From positions 411,558 through 475,557 of the forward strand of contig NZ_QJRF01000069.1 in the NCBI RefSeq assembly GCF_013393345.1: DNA of 64,000 nt, read 5' to 3'. A program made the translations under genes and the position numbers. How positions within the stretch are numbered: position 1 is the stretch's first letter; each line of letters opens with the position of its first letter. Shown one piece after another: positions 53,825 to 63,986 of the stretch. The notes under the pieces were generated by a model. That model was not told where the DNA came from. It was given only the letters and a program-made list of their open reading frames with translations, and did not search any database. Source of the stretch: Pseudomonas taiwanensis. Lineage in GTDB: Bacteria; Pseudomonadota; Gammaproteobacteria; Pseudomonadales; Pseudomonadaceae.

Positions 53825-56344
53825 TCACACCAGCAAGCCGAGAGTCTTGGCGCGCATCACAGCCTGAGTACGGCGTTTCACACCGAGTTTGCTGTTGATC
53901 TTCTTGGTGTGGGTTTTCACCGTGTTCACCGAGATGAACAGATAGCCGCCAATCTCCTGGTTGGAGAAGCCCTCGGCCAGCAGCTGCAGCACCGCACGCT
54001 CGCGCTGGCTGAGGAGGCTTGCCTGGTCGCCGTCGAGAACCGCCGTACCTTCGCAGCGCGGGTAGTCGCGCAGCAGGCCATGCATGCCCAGGCGCTCGGC
54101 CTGTTCCAATGCCTGGCGCTGCAGGGGGCCGGCGTCGGCGCGATCGAGGGCGCGCCAGGTGGCGGCCAGGGCCAGGCTTACTTCGCACGCAAGCGGCGCG
54201 AACTGCATCGCCTGGCAGCGTTCCAGGAGGGGCAGCAACAGGGCTTCGGCCTGTTCGACACGGCCGGACTCCAGTTGCGCGCGAGCCAGCAGCAATTGAT
54301 TGCGCAGGGCCAGGGTGGGGTAGTCGAGCGGTGCCATCCAGGCGCACTCACCGACGAAATAGCGCTGAATGCGCAGGGCGACCGGTTCGATGCGATCCCA
54401 GCGGCCCTGGCGGGCGAGCACGCGCATGCCTTGCAGGTTCAGAACGCCGCTGTAGGTATAGCGCCAGACCTGGCGGCAGTGCATCTGCCGTTCAGCTTCG
54501 CGCAGCTCCTGATAGGACTGGTCGAACTGTCCGCGGCGGGCGCGCAGTTCCGCCAGCCCGAGGAAGCCGTGCAGGGCGAAGGGATCGAGGCAGCCCTGGG
54601 CCTGATCCAGGCCGGCATTCAGGGCGCGCTCGGCGTCTTCCAGGCGATCGGCGACCAGGTGCAGTTCGGCCTGGATCAGGTACAGGCGCCCGAGCATCAG
54701 GCTGTCCACCTGCTTGCGCTGGCCGATCAAGGCGAAGCTCTGCTCCAGCAGCGTCTGCGCCCGGCCGAACTCGCCGCGCAGCAGCAGGAGGCGGATACGG
54801 TCGAGGTTGATCAGCACTTCGAACAGCAGGCTGCCGTGGCGGCGGGCGATTTCCAGCGCCTTGTGCAGGTGAAGGGGGGCTTCCTCCGGGGCGCCACTGG
54901 CCATGGCCACCCGCGCCAGGCTGGAGTAGCAGAACAGGATCGGCATCCAGTCGTGTTCGGGCAGGTGCGCCAGGGCCTCGCGGCAGTGCTGCTGCGCACT
55001 GGCGATATTCTGGCTGCGCAGGGCCGCGAGTACGCCATGCAGGGCCTGGCTGTTGGCCAGCAACTTGCGATTGCGCAGGGCGGTTGGCTGCGGCAGGAAG
55101 TGGCCGAGCTTGGCGATGCAGGCCTCGGCCTCGTCCAGTCGCCAGGAGATCAGCAGGCCCCAGGCATTCAGGCTGAGCAGGCGCGGCGTGCTTTCCAGCA
55201 GGGCGGCGGGCAGCCGCGCCCGCCAGGCGAGGAGATGGGCCAGATGCTGTTCGCCGGTCAGCCATTCCTGGCCGAGGCGTTCCAGGTAGTTGGCCGCCGC
55301 TTCCGGCTGGCCGGCGCAGAGGGCCTGTTCGATGGCGTCTTCCACCTGGCCGGCGGCGATGAACATGCGACAGGCACTGAGGTGCAGGCGCGTGGCGGCC
55401 GCTTCGCTGATGCGGTTGCGCAGGGTTCTCGCCACGGCGGGTAACACGCGGTACCAGGTTCCGTGTTCGTCCAGGGGCATGCAGAAGGCCTGGCGTGCCA
55501 GCAGGCGCTCGAAGAGTTCGGCGCCGTCGCTGTCCTCCCAGAGGTGCTGGCACAGCTCGGCGGAAACTTTGGGCAGGTGTGCCAGGGCGAACAGGCAGGC
55601 CGCTTCGTCCGGACTCAGGCGGTTGAGCAATTCGTGATCCAGGTATTCCTTGAGCCAGCAGTGATTGCCGCTGGCGCTGGACGGCGCCTTGCCGGACAGG
55701 TGCAGCCGCACGCCGGCACACCAGCCTTCGGTCTCTTGCCAGAGTTCTTCGCGCAGGGCGGCGCTGGTTTGCGGTGCCAACTGATCCACCAGTTGTTCGT
55801 GTTGCGGGCGATCGAGGGCCAGTTGGGTCGCGTCCAGTTCCAGCAGCTCACCGGCCAGCAGTAGGCGCGGCAGGTTCCAGGCCGGTCGCTGGCGCACGCT
55901 GACCAGCAGGCGCAATTCCGGCAGGGCGCGGGCGAGGAGCTGGTCGATGCAGTCATCGAGGCCGGCCGGTGGATGACCGGGGTAGTCGTCCAGGATCAGC
56001 CAGGTGCATTCGCCGCGATGGGCGAGCAGCTGTTGCAGGGCCTGGGCGGCGGGCAGGGCGGGAATGCGTTCGCCGAGCTCGGTGGCGAGCTGGGCGAGCA
56101 GCTGTTCCGGGGTGAGGGGTTGGCCCGCGAGGTTGAGCCAGATGACCAGGCCGGGCTCGGCCTGGGCGCGGAGAAATTCGTTGAGCAGCACGCTCTTGCC
56201 GAAGCCGGCGGGGGCGCAGAGCAGTCGAAGCTGGGCATCCTGGGCGGTGAGTCGGTCGACCAGCCCGGGGCGCGGGACATGGGCCGGCGGCAGTCGCGGC
56301 AGGCGAGACGGAAGGACAGGCGGTGTCTGGCCGGAGCGGGGCAT
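53825..56344 (-). CDS. MalT-like LuxR family transcriptional regulator
   Basis: This 839-residue STAND-type regulator has an N-terminal P-loop (CAPAGFGKSVLLNEFL at about 43-58) and Walker B-like CTWLILDDYPG at about 113-123. A long array of helical TPR-like repeats (about 330-760) follows, then a C-terminal LuxR helix-turn-helix (LSQRERAVLQLLAEGFSNQEI, then FISVNTVKTHTKKI). Such regulators bind an inducer and ATP to oligomerise. It lies just downstream of the DUF1329 and DUF1302 genes on the same strand (about 160 bp), so it probably controls them, as in other pseudomonads. Confidence 0.92.
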   Translation of the reverse strand: MPRSGQTPPVLPSRLPRLPPAHVPRPGLVDRLTAQDAQLRLLCAPAGFGKSVLLNEFLRAQAEPGLVIWLNLAGQPLTPEQLLAQLATELGERIPALPAAQALQQLLAHRGECTWLILDDYPGHPPAGLDDCIDQLLARALPELRLLVSVRQRPAWNLPRLLLAGELLELDATQLALDRPQHEQLVDQLAPQTSAALREELWQETEGWCAGVRLHLSGKAPSSASGNHCWLKEYLDHELLNRLSPDEAACLFALAHLPKVSAELCQHLWEDSDGAELFERLLARQAFCMPLDEHGTWYRVLPAVARTLRNRISEAAATRLHLSACRMFIAAGQVEDAIEQALCAGQPEAAANYLERLGQEWLTGEQHLAHLLAWRARLPAALLESTPRLLSLNAWGLLISWRLDEAEACIAKLGHFLPQPTALRNRKLLANSQALHGVLAALRSQNIASAQQHCREALAHLPEHDWMPILFCYSSLARVAMASGAPEEAPLHLHKALEIARRHGSLLFEVLINLDRIRLLLLRGEFGRAQTLLEQSFALIGQRKQVDSLMLGRLYLIQAELHLVADRLEDAERALNAGLDQAQGCLDPFALHGFLGLAELRARRGQFDQSYQELREAERQMHCRQVWRYTYSGVLNLQGMRVLARQGRWDRIEPVALRIQRYFVGECAWMAPLDYPTLALRNQLLLARAQLESGRVEQAEALLLPLLERCQAMQFAPLACEVSLALAATWRALDRADAGPLQRQALEQAERLGMHGLLRDYPRCEGTAVLDGDQASLLSQRERAVLQLLAEGFSNQEIGGYLFISVNTVKTHTKKINSKLGVKRRTQAVMRAKTLGLLV

Positions 56345-56470
56345 GGGGCGGTTCTCACTGCGTTGTTGTTATGGATGAACCGGACCCTCGCAGACTAGAT
56401 GGCCAATGGGTGGGCTAGAAGCAGCATGGACAGCGCTTATGCAGCGCCATAACGGCTATGGGCAGGCAGC

Positions 56471-56496
56471 GGACGCCCCGCTTGGGCGGGGCGTCC
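56471..56496 (-). terminator. Stem-loop after the DUF1329 gene
   Basis: GGACGCCCCGC pairs perfectly with GCGGGGCGTCC around a TTGG loop, 7 bp after the stop codon. No T-run follows, so it may be a weak terminator or stabiliser. Confidence 0.6.
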
Positions 56497-56503
56497 GGAG
56501 TGC

Positions 56504-57874
56504 TCAGCGGATACCTGCGTTGCGCAGGGCGGCGGGGGTGTAGTCGGCGCCGGTGGCGGCGAAGCCGAACTCGATGCCGTGCTTTTCTTCGTTCTTCAGG
56601 CCCAGGGCGATGTAGCGCCCGGCGATGATGTCGTAGAGGGCTTCCACCGCGAAGGTAGCGACCTGGCGCTGGTAGTGGTAGCTGGCATGGCCTTCACCGA
56701 CACGCCAGAGCTGGCCGCGGCCGTCGTAATGGTCCGCGTAGGCGATCTGCCAGCTGTCTTCGTCGATGAAGTAATGGCGTTTGGCGTAGATGTGCCGCTC
56801 GTTGGGTTTAAGGGTGGCGACCACTTCCCACACACGGTGCAGCTCGTAGCGGGTCAGGTCCTGGTTCAGGTGGCCCGGCTGAATGATCTCCTTGTAGGTG
56901 AGCTTGGGCGATTCCAGCTTGTAGCTGTTGTAGGGGATGTACATCTCCTTCTTGCCGATCAGCTTCCAGTCGTAGCGGTCCGGCGCGCCGGAGAACATGT
57001 CGAAGTTGTCGGCGGTGCGCATTCCGTCGGCGGCGGTGCCCGGGCCGTCGTAGGCGACCTGCGGAGCACGGCGCACGCGGCGCTGGCCGGCGTTGTAGAG
57101 CCAGGCCAGGCGCGGTTCCTTGACCTGGTCGATGGTCTCGTGGACCAGCAGGACGTTACCGGCCAGGCGCGACGGTGCCAGCACGCGTTGCTTGAAGTAG
57201 AGCAGCACGTTGGCCGACTTCGACTTGTCCAGCTCATTCATGTCCGCCGGGAAAGCCACCTCGTCCTGGAATTGCACGGGGGTGAAGGAACCGTTGGTCT
57301 GCGGGGTGGCCTGGACCACCAGGCGCCGGGCGTTGCCGCCGCGGTAGCGGGTGATGTGGTTCCACATCACTTGCACGCCATCCTTGGGAATCGGGAATGC
57401 GTAGTAGTGGCTGTCGGCGAAGTTGGACAGGCCGTTGCCGCCGTCCACCGGCTGGGTGTTGAGGGCGCTCTGCTTCGCCGCGTCATAGATCGCCTGGGGC
57501 GCTGCGGCACTGCGATGGCTCGGGTAGACCGGGATCTTGTAGGTGCTGGCGTAGCGCTTGAACATCGCCATCTGCCCGGGGGACAGCTTGTCCTTGTACT
57601 GCTCGGCGTTGGCGGCGGTGATGGTGAACAGCGGCTGCTCGTTGGCATAGGGATCGCCGACGAAGCCATTGGCGTCGACCACTGCGGCGTTGGTGGGCAG
57701 GCCGCCGGTCCAGGCCGGGATGCTGCCGTCGGCATTGCCGACCTTCTCCGCGCCCAGCGGGGTGAGGCTGGCGCCGAGTTGTGCCGCTTCATCCGGGCTG
57801 ACGGCGGCCATGACGTTGGCGGCGAGCAGGCTGAGGACCAGGGCGCCGCTTTGCAGGATGTTTCTCTTGTTCAT
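56504..57874 (-). CDS. DUF1329 periplasmic/outer-membrane-associated protein
   Basis: This 456-residue exported protein has a signal peptide (MNKRNILQSGALVLSLLAANVMA) and a LolA/LolB-like beta-rich domain typical of DUF1329, with YASTYKIPVYPSHR and RHYFIDEDSWQIAYADHYDGRGQLWR as recognisable blocks. It is almost always encoded beside a DUF1302 protein, here 17 bp upstream. Homologous pairs are linked in Pseudomonas to growth on esters and fatty acids, from memory, and may work in envelope handling of lipids. AAGGATTTCCAGA supports the start. Confidence 0.88.
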   Translation of the reverse strand: MNKRNILQSGALVLSLLAANVMAAVSPDEAAQLGASLTPLGAEKVGNADGSIPAWTGGLPTNAAVVDANGFVGDPYANEQPLFTITAANAEQYKDKLSPGQMAMFKRYASTYKIPVYPSHRSAAAPQAIYDAAKQSALNTQPVDGGNGLSNFADSHYYAFPIPKDGVQVMWNHITRYRGGNARRLVVQATPQTNGSFTPVQFQDEVAFPADMNELDKSKSANVLLYFKQRVLAPSRLAGNVLLVHETIDQVKEPRLAWLYNAGQRRVRRAPQVAYDGPGTAADGMRTADNFDMFSGAPDRYDWKLIGKKEMYIPYNSYKLESPKLTYKEIIQPGHLNQDLTRYELHRVWEVVATLKPNERHIYAKRHYFIDEDSWQIAYADHYDGRGQLWRVGEGHASYHYQRQVATFAVEALYDIIAGRYIALGLKNEEKHGIEFGFAATGADYTPAALRNAGIR

Positions 57875-57891
57875 TCTGGAAATCCTTGCAA

Positions 57892-59658
57892 TCAGAAGTT
57901 GAGGCCGAAGCTGAGTGCGACGAAGTCGCGGTCAGTGGTCACGTTGTAGTGGCCGCCGAAGAAGTCGGTGTACGACAGGCTGGCGGTGTAGGTGTTTTCG
58001 TATTCGGCGTTGAGGCCGACGCTGATGGCCTTGGAGCCTTCGTTGAAGTTCGGGCCGTAGCCGTCGACGTCATGGGACCAGGCGACGCTCGGGGTCAGGT
58101 TGATACCGGCGAAGACGTTGCTGTACTCCAGGCTGGCGCGGGCGCGGTAGCCCCAGGAGCTGCTGGTGTAGAAGCCCTTGTCGTTGCACTCGCGTTGCTG
58201 CGGGCTCGCAGCGGTGAGTGCCAGGCACACGGCTTGGGAGGACAGTTGGCCGGGTCCGTAGATGGGGTCGCGGCCATAGCGCAGTTCGCCGATATCGTCA
58301 TTCAGGCCGCCGATGTGGTTGTAGCCCACCTCGCCCACCAGGGTCAGGCGGCTGGCGCCCATGACCTGGTCGATGAACTGGGTGGCGGTGACCTGGGCCT
58401 GGGTGACCGGCTTGCGGACGTAGCCGTGCAGGTCTTCGCCCGCGCGGTTGAGGGAATGGCCGCTTTCGAAGATCGGCGAGTTGGGCACGCCCAGGGCAGC
58501 GAAGGACAGGTCGGTACTGTTCAGCTGCAGCGGCATGTTCGGGCGGAAGCTGACCTCGCCGGCCAGCGAAGTGCCTTCGACGTTGGTCTGGAAGCTGACG
58601 CCGTAGAGGCGGATGTCTTCCGGGTACTCGATGAAGTAGCGAGCACCGGGGGCACCTGGAATGATCGCCGCGCTCGGCGTGCGGGTGCGGATGGTGCTGA
58701 AGATGGGGCCACGGCTGTGGTAGTTCATCGCGTAGGCGCCGAACTCGGTATCGTTCAGCTCCGGCACGAACCAGCGCAGGGCCACGCCGAACTGGCCGCT
58801 GTCCTTCGCGTCGCGGTCTCCGGCGCGGGGGATGTAGAGGGTGGCGCCGGTGTTGGTGGATACGCCGGGCGGCAGGTCGGGACCGTTGACCACCAGGCGA
58901 TCGACGCAGCCATCGGCGACCACGTCGGAGGTGGAGAAGAAGGTGCCGCAGTTGTCGGCCACCGTCTGGTCCCATTCGAGCTGGTAGAAGGCCTCGGCGG
59001 AAAGGCTCTCGGTCAGGCTCTGCGAGACATAGATCATGTTGACCGGGATCAGGCCTTCCTTGATCTCGGCGCCGGGTCGGCGGAAGGCGGCGACGTCGAT
59101 CGGGTTGATCGAGTTGATGCTGTTGCCGATGAAGGTGCTTTCACCCCAGCTCACCACCTGCTTGCCGACGCGGAAGCTGCCCGGCAGGTCGCCCAGGTTG
59201 TAGTTGTGATAGAGGAAGGCATCGAGCAGTTGGGCGCCGGAGGACTTGGCGCCCTCTTTGCGGTTGTGGTCGTCGATGTCGTAGAAGAGTCGGTGCTCGT
59301 CCTTCAGCTCGAAGTCGTACCAGTACTTGCCGCGCAGGAAGACGCCGGTATCACCGTATTTCAGTTCCAGGTCGTGGATGCCCTTGAAGATCTTCGAGAA
59401 GGTCTCCCCCTTCTTGAAGTTCAGGCGGCCGTCGTCGGAGGTGCGCGAGAGCGCTTCGCCGCCGCTCGCGGTGGAGATGAATTCCGGGTCCGGCGAGCGC
59501 ACAGCCCAACTGGCGCCGACCGAGAGGGAGGAGTCGAACTGGGCTTCGATCTCACCAATGTTGAACGTGATGGCAAAGGCCTGGGCGCTGCAACCCAGGG
59601 CGATGGCGGCGGCCAGCGTGTGCGGCCGGAAGATTCCGCGCATTGTTCTTGTTGTCAT
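57892..59658 (-). CDS. DUF1302 outer-membrane beta-barrel-like protein
   Basis: This 588-residue protein has a signal peptide ending near AQAFA and a repeated pattern of aromatic/polar beta strands (DTGVFLRGKYWYDFELKDEHR, YTASLSYTDFFGGHYNVTTD) ending in a final strand and C-terminal Phe (ALSFGLNF), as outer-membrane barrels do. The ATG at 59658 has GGAGAGCCGC before it. It is the first gene of a DUF1302-DUF1329 pair, followed by the LuxR regulator. The expected role is passage or binding of a hydrophobic compound, but the substrate is unknown. Confidence 0.88.
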   Translation of the reverse strand: MTTRTMRGIFRPHTLAAAIALGCSAQAFAITFNIGEIEAQFDSSLSVGASWAVRSPDPEFISTASGGEALSRTSDDGRLNFKKGETFSKIFKGIHDLELKYGDTGVFLRGKYWYDFELKDEHRLFYDIDDHNRKEGAKSSGAQLLDAFLYHNYNLGDLPGSFRVGKQVVSWGESTFIGNSINSINPIDVAAFRRPGAEIKEGLIPVNMIYVSQSLTESLSAEAFYQLEWDQTVADNCGTFFSTSDVVADGCVDRLVVNGPDLPPGVSTNTGATLYIPRAGDRDAKDSGQFGVALRWFVPELNDTEFGAYAMNYHSRGPIFSTIRTRTPSAAIIPGAPGARYFIEYPEDIRLYGVSFQTNVEGTSLAGEVSFRPNMPLQLNSTDLSFAALGVPNSPIFESGHSLNRAGEDLHGYVRKPVTQAQVTATQFIDQVMGASRLTLVGEVGYNHIGGLNDDIGELRYGRDPIYGPGQLSSQAVCLALTAASPQQRECNDKGFYTSSSWGYRARASLEYSNVFAGINLTPSVAWSHDVDGYGPNFNEGSKAISVGLNAEYENTYTASLSYTDFFGGHYNVTTDRDFVALSFGLNF

Positions 59659-59848
59659 GCGGCTCTCCAGAGCGGGTCTTTGGAGGGCTCATGCTAATCA
59701 GCCGCTACCTCCCGCCATAACTGCCTGAACGGGCGATTTCATCCATCACCCGAGTGGGTGATGGGGGCGCTGTGTGGGGAGCCGGAAAGGGTCTTCGCTC
59801 TGTCGGCGGACGGGGGGATGGTCGATCGGTGCTACCGGTGGTTACAGC

Positions 59849-60757
59849 TCAGTCCAGACCGGCCTCGCTGCGATACATACGGGCGGCTTCCACCAGCCAG
59901 TTGCGGAAAGCGCCAAGGGCAGCGGACTCGAGCTTGCGCTCGGGGATGATCAGGTAATAGGCCTTGTCGCTGCGGAAACTGTGGGGATGGGCGATGACCA
60001 GGCGGCCGTCCGCCAGTTCGCGCTGGATCAGGAAGGGCGGGATCAGCGCCACCCCCATTTCATGCATGGCGGCTTGAGCGAGCATCGAGAAGAGCTCGTA
60101 GCGCGGCCCGCTCAAATCACGGGCGACGTTCATCCCCTGGGAGCTGAACCACTGGCGCCAGGCGTAGGGGCGGGTGGTCTGCTGTAACAGGGGCAGGCGG
60201 GCGATGGCGTCGGGTGCAAGGTTGTCGTGCCCTTGCAGCAAGGCGGGGCTGCACACCGGAACCGAGTGCTCGTGCATCAGGAAGTCGGCGCGAGTTCCTG
60301 ACCATTCGGCATCGCCGAAGTAGAGAGCCGCATCGAAATCGGTGTCGGCGAAGAGGAAGGGGCGGGTGCGGTTGGTCAGGTTGACCGTCACTTCCGGATG
60401 CAGGCGCTGGAAGTCTTTCAGCCTGGGCACCAGCCACTGGGTGCCGAAGGTGGGCACGATGGCGAGCTCTACCGTCATCGCGCCTTGCTGACCCATCACC
60501 GCGAGTGTGTCGCGCTCCACGGCATCGAGCTGGGCAGCAATGCGACGGGAATACGCCAGGCCGGCTTCGGTGAGCTTCACGCCACGTCGGGATCGCCGGA
60601 ACAGCTCCAGTCCGAGGAACTCTTCAAGTCCTGCGATCTGTCGGCAGATGGCGCTCTGGGTTAGCGCCAGTTCATCGGCAGCCTTGGTGAAGCTCTGGTG
60701 GCGGGCGGCGGATTCGAAGGCGATCAGAGCGGCGGTGCTGGGGATCTTCCGGCGCAT
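59849..60757 (-). CDS. gcdR: LysR-family regulator of glutaryl-CoA dehydrogenase (GcdR-like)
   Basis: This 302-residue regulator has an N-terminal winged helix-turn-helix (TAALIAFESAARHQSFTKAADELALTQSAICRQIAGLEE given as residues 8-46) and a periplasmic-binding-protein-like effector domain. It is divergent from gcdH, and in P. aeruginosa and P. putida the same LysR gene (GcdR) activates gcdH in response to glutarate. GGAGGTACAGA before ATG 60757 supports the start; the longer open frame upstream is not used. The 193-bp gap to gcdH should hold its binding site. Confidence 0.9.
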   Translation of the reverse strand: MRRKIPSTAALIAFESAARHQSFTKAADELALTQSAICRQIAGLEEFLGLELFRRSRRGVKLTEAGLAYSRRIAAQLDAVERDTLAVMGQQGAMTVELAIVPTFGTQWLVPRLKDFQRLHPEVTVNLTNRTRPFLFADTDFDAALYFGDAEWSGTRADFLMHEHSVPVCSPALLQGHDNLAPDAIARLPLLQQTTRPYAWRQWFSSQGMNVARDLSGPRYELFSMLAQAAMHEMGVALIPPFLIQRELADGRLVIAHPHSFRSDKAYYLIIPERKLESAALGAFRNWLVEAARMYRSEAGLD

Positions 60758-60950
60758 TCTGTACCTCCGGTTCACAAATAAAGGCTTGAAAATGGGGTGT
60801 TTGGCTTTTCGGAGTGAGAAATTAGCACAACAGCATGCGAAATCCTCGTTTGTCCGATAGGGCCTAGGCTGTCTAGGATGCGTCAACACTAATAAGGCAG
60901 TGGCCCGCGATGGCCCGCCCCCTGAACTCCGCTTACCGAGGACACTCCCC

Positions 60951-62132
<1,182 letters not shown>

Positions 62133-62144
62133 CCTCAGCCCGGG

Positions 62145-62172
62145 CCTCTCTTCTCTATATATAGGAGAGAGG
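62145..62172 (+). other. Hairpin between gcdH and the CoA-transferase gene
   Basis: CCTCTC at 62145-62150 pairs with GAGAGG at 62167-62172 around a TATATATA-containing loop. It lacks a T-run and is probably an intercistronic processing or stabilising element rather than a terminator. Confidence 0.45.
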
Positions 62173-62203
62173 TCCGAGTCCCTTCACGAACTCAGGTGAC
62201 CTC

Positions 62204-63427
62204 ATGGCTGGCGCTCTCTCCCATATCCGCGTGCTCGACCTCTCCCGCGTACTGGCTGGCCCCTGGTCCGGCCAGATCCTCGCGGACCTGGGGGCCGAGG
62301 TAATCAAGGTCGAACGACCGGGCTCCGGTGATGACACCCGCGCCTGGGGGCCGCCCTTCCTCAAGGGCGCCGATGGCCGGGATACCAGTGAAGCGGCGTA
62401 CTTCCTCTCCGCCAATCGCAACAAGCAGTCGATAACCATCGACTTCACTCGCCCCGAAGGCCAGAAGCTGGTTCGTGAGCTGGCGGAAAAGTCCGACATT
62501 CTCATTGAGAACTTCAAGGTGGGTGGCTTGGCGGCCTATGGACTGGACTATGAGTCGCTGAAGGCGATTAACCCGCGCCTCATCTATTGCTCGATCACCG
62601 GCTTCGGACAGTTCGGTCCTTATGCCAAGCGTGCCGGCTACGATTTCATGATCCAGGGCCTGGGTGGGCTCATGAGCATTACCGGGCGTTCCGATCAGGA
62701 AGAGGGAGCAGGCCCGGTCAAAGTGGGTGTGGCGCTGACTGACATCCTCACCGGCCTTTATTCCTCCGTGGCGATGCTGGCTGCCTTGGCCTCGCGGGAC
62801 ATCAGCGGCAAGGGTCAACACATCGACATGGCGCTGCTCGACGTGCAGGTGGCTTGCCTGGCCAACCAGGCAATGAACTACCTGACCACAGGCAATCCGC
62901 CAAAGCGTCTGGGTAATGCCCATCCGAACATCGTGCCCTATCAGGATTTTCCGACTGCCGATGGGGATTTCATCCTCACCGTGGGTAACGACAGTCAGTT
63001 CCGCAAGTTTTGCGAGGTCGCCGGTCATCGGGAGTGGGCGGACGACTCGCGTTTTTCAACCAACAAGGCCCGGGTTGCGCATCGCGCCGAGCTGATTCCC
63101 CTGATTCGTCAGGCGACGGTCTTCAAGACCACGACTGAGTGGGTCAGTGCATTGGAAGAAGTCGGTGTGCCCTGTGGGCCGATCAACGACCTCGCGGCAG
63201 TGTTCACCGATCCGCAGGTTCTGGCGCGGGGGCTTCGCGTCGAGCTGGAACATCCCTTGGCCGGCGTGGTGCCGCAGGTGGCCAGCCCGCTGCGCCTTTC
63301 CGACACCCCGGTCGAGTACCGCATGCCGCCGCCGCTTCTCGGCGAGCACACGCAGGAAGTACTGCAGCGCGTGCTGGGCCTGGCGGCGGAGCAAGTGGAG
63401 TCGCTGCGCAAGGCGGAAGTTATCTAG
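62204..63427 (+). CDS. CaiB/BaiF CoA-transferase family protein (class III)
   Basis: This 407-residue class III CoA-transferase uses an active-site aspartate to make an acyl-CoA. The N-terminal IRVLDLSRVLAGPWSGQILADLGAEVIKVE block (residues 8-37) and the catalytic Asp180 in VGVALTDILTGL are clear, as is the ENFKVGGLAAYGLDYE segment. The gene follows gcdH, and in this setting the enzyme probably transfers CoA from succinyl-CoA to glutarate, feeding the dehydrogenase. The start at 62204 has an AGGTGACCTC ribosome site. The rRNA promoter region begins about 50 bp after the stop. Confidence 0.93.
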   Translation: MAGALSHIRVLDLSRVLAGPWSGQILADLGAEVIKVERPGSGDDTRAWGPPFLKGADGRDTSEAAYFLSANRNKQSITIDFTRPEGQKLVRELAEKSDILIENFKVGGLAAYGLDYESLKAINPRLIYCSITGFGQFGPYAKRAGYDFMIQGLGGLMSITGRSDQEEGAGPVKVGVALTDILTGLYSSVAMLAALASRDISGKGQHIDMALLDVQVACLANQAMNYLTTGNPPKRLGNAHPNIVPYQDFPTADGDFILTVGNDSQFRKFCEVAGHREWADDSRFSTNKARVAHRAELIPLIRQATVFKTTTEWVSALEEVGVPCGPINDLAAVFTDPQVLARGLRVELEHPLAGVVPQVASPLRLSDTPVEYRMPPPLLGEHTQEVLQRVLGLAAEQVESLRKAEVI

Positions 63428-63478
63428 CTCCTTCTTATATAGGTACCAAGAGGCGCTGAAGATAATTTCAAATAGGTG

Positions 63479-63506
63479 TTGACGGCAGATTCTGCATCCC
63501 TATAAT
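63479..63506 (+). promoter_or_regulatory. rRNA operon promoter P1
   Basis: TTGACG at 63479-63484 and TATAAT at 63501-63506 are 16 bp apart, followed by a GCGC discriminator. An AT-rich UP-like stretch precedes the -35. GC-rich discriminators after the -10 are typical of stringently controlled rRNA promoters. Confidence 0.88.
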
Positions 63507-63509
63507 GCG

Positions 63510-63585
63510 CACCTCTCCCAGCGACGAAGCAGAGAAAGAGCTTGAAAATCAAGCACTTAACTTAGGCGAGGTGTTGGGAGAGGTG
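63510..63585 (+). other. Long-range inverted repeat between rRNA promoters P1 and P2
   Basis: CACCTCTCCCA at 63510-63520 is a perfect complement of TGGGAGAGGTG at 63575-63585, so a transcript from P1 would fold around a 54-nt loop. This would make P1 transcripts carry a stable 5' hairpin absent from P2 or P3 transcripts. Confidence 0.6.
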
Positions 63586-63656
63586 ATCGGCGAGCGGTGG
63601 TAGTGCTGGCCGCTTCAGTCTTCCGAAAGGAGTGAATGAAGGCGATCATCGAGGTG

Positions 63657-63684
63657 TTGACAGCGAGTTGTAACGCTGTAGAAT
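63657..63684 (+). promoter_or_regulatory. rRNA operon promoter P2
   Basis: TTGACA at 63657-63662 and TAGAAT at 63679-63684 are 16 bp apart, followed by GCGC. The same layout recurs at P1 and P3. Confidence 0.88.
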
Positions 63685-63764
63685 GCGCCTCCCGCTGACG
63701 AGAAGAGTGAATCGGATCGGAAGCGCAAGCGGTTGAGTAGAAAAGAGATTTTCGAAAAACAGCT

Positions 63765-63792
63765 TGACAGTAAGAAAGGCTGCTGTAGAATG
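63765..63792 (+). promoter_or_regulatory. rRNA operon promoter P3
   Basis: TTGACA at 63765-63770 and TAGAAT at 63787-63792 are 16 bp apart, followed by GCGCGG. It is the promoter closest to the 16S gene. Confidence 0.9.
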
Positions 63793-63828
63793 CGCGGCCT
63801 CGGTTGAGACGAAAGACTTGATCGAAAC

Positions 63829-63864
63829 GCTCTTTAACAACTGAATCAAGCAATTCGTGTGGGT
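63829..63864 (+). promoter_or_regulatory. rRNA leader antitermination (Nut-like) boxA and boxC
   Basis: CGCTCTTTAACA at 63829-63840 is the conserved boxA that binds NusB-NusE, and GTGTGGGTG at 63858-63866 resembles boxC. They lie about 150 bp before the 16S 5' end, as in other bacterial rRNA leaders. Confidence 0.88.
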
Positions 63865-63986
63865 GCTTGTGAAGTAAGACTGATAGTCAACTGATTATCA
63901 GCATCACAAGTAACACTCGTGAATTCGAGAGTTTATTTGCGATTGCTGAGCCAAGTTTAGGGTTTTCTCAAAACCCAAGCAGTATT

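Noticed and set aside
63557..63853. Minus-strand open frame of 98 codons in the rRNA leader
   Set aside because: It lies across rRNA promoters and the antitermination leader; no ribosome binding site or family.
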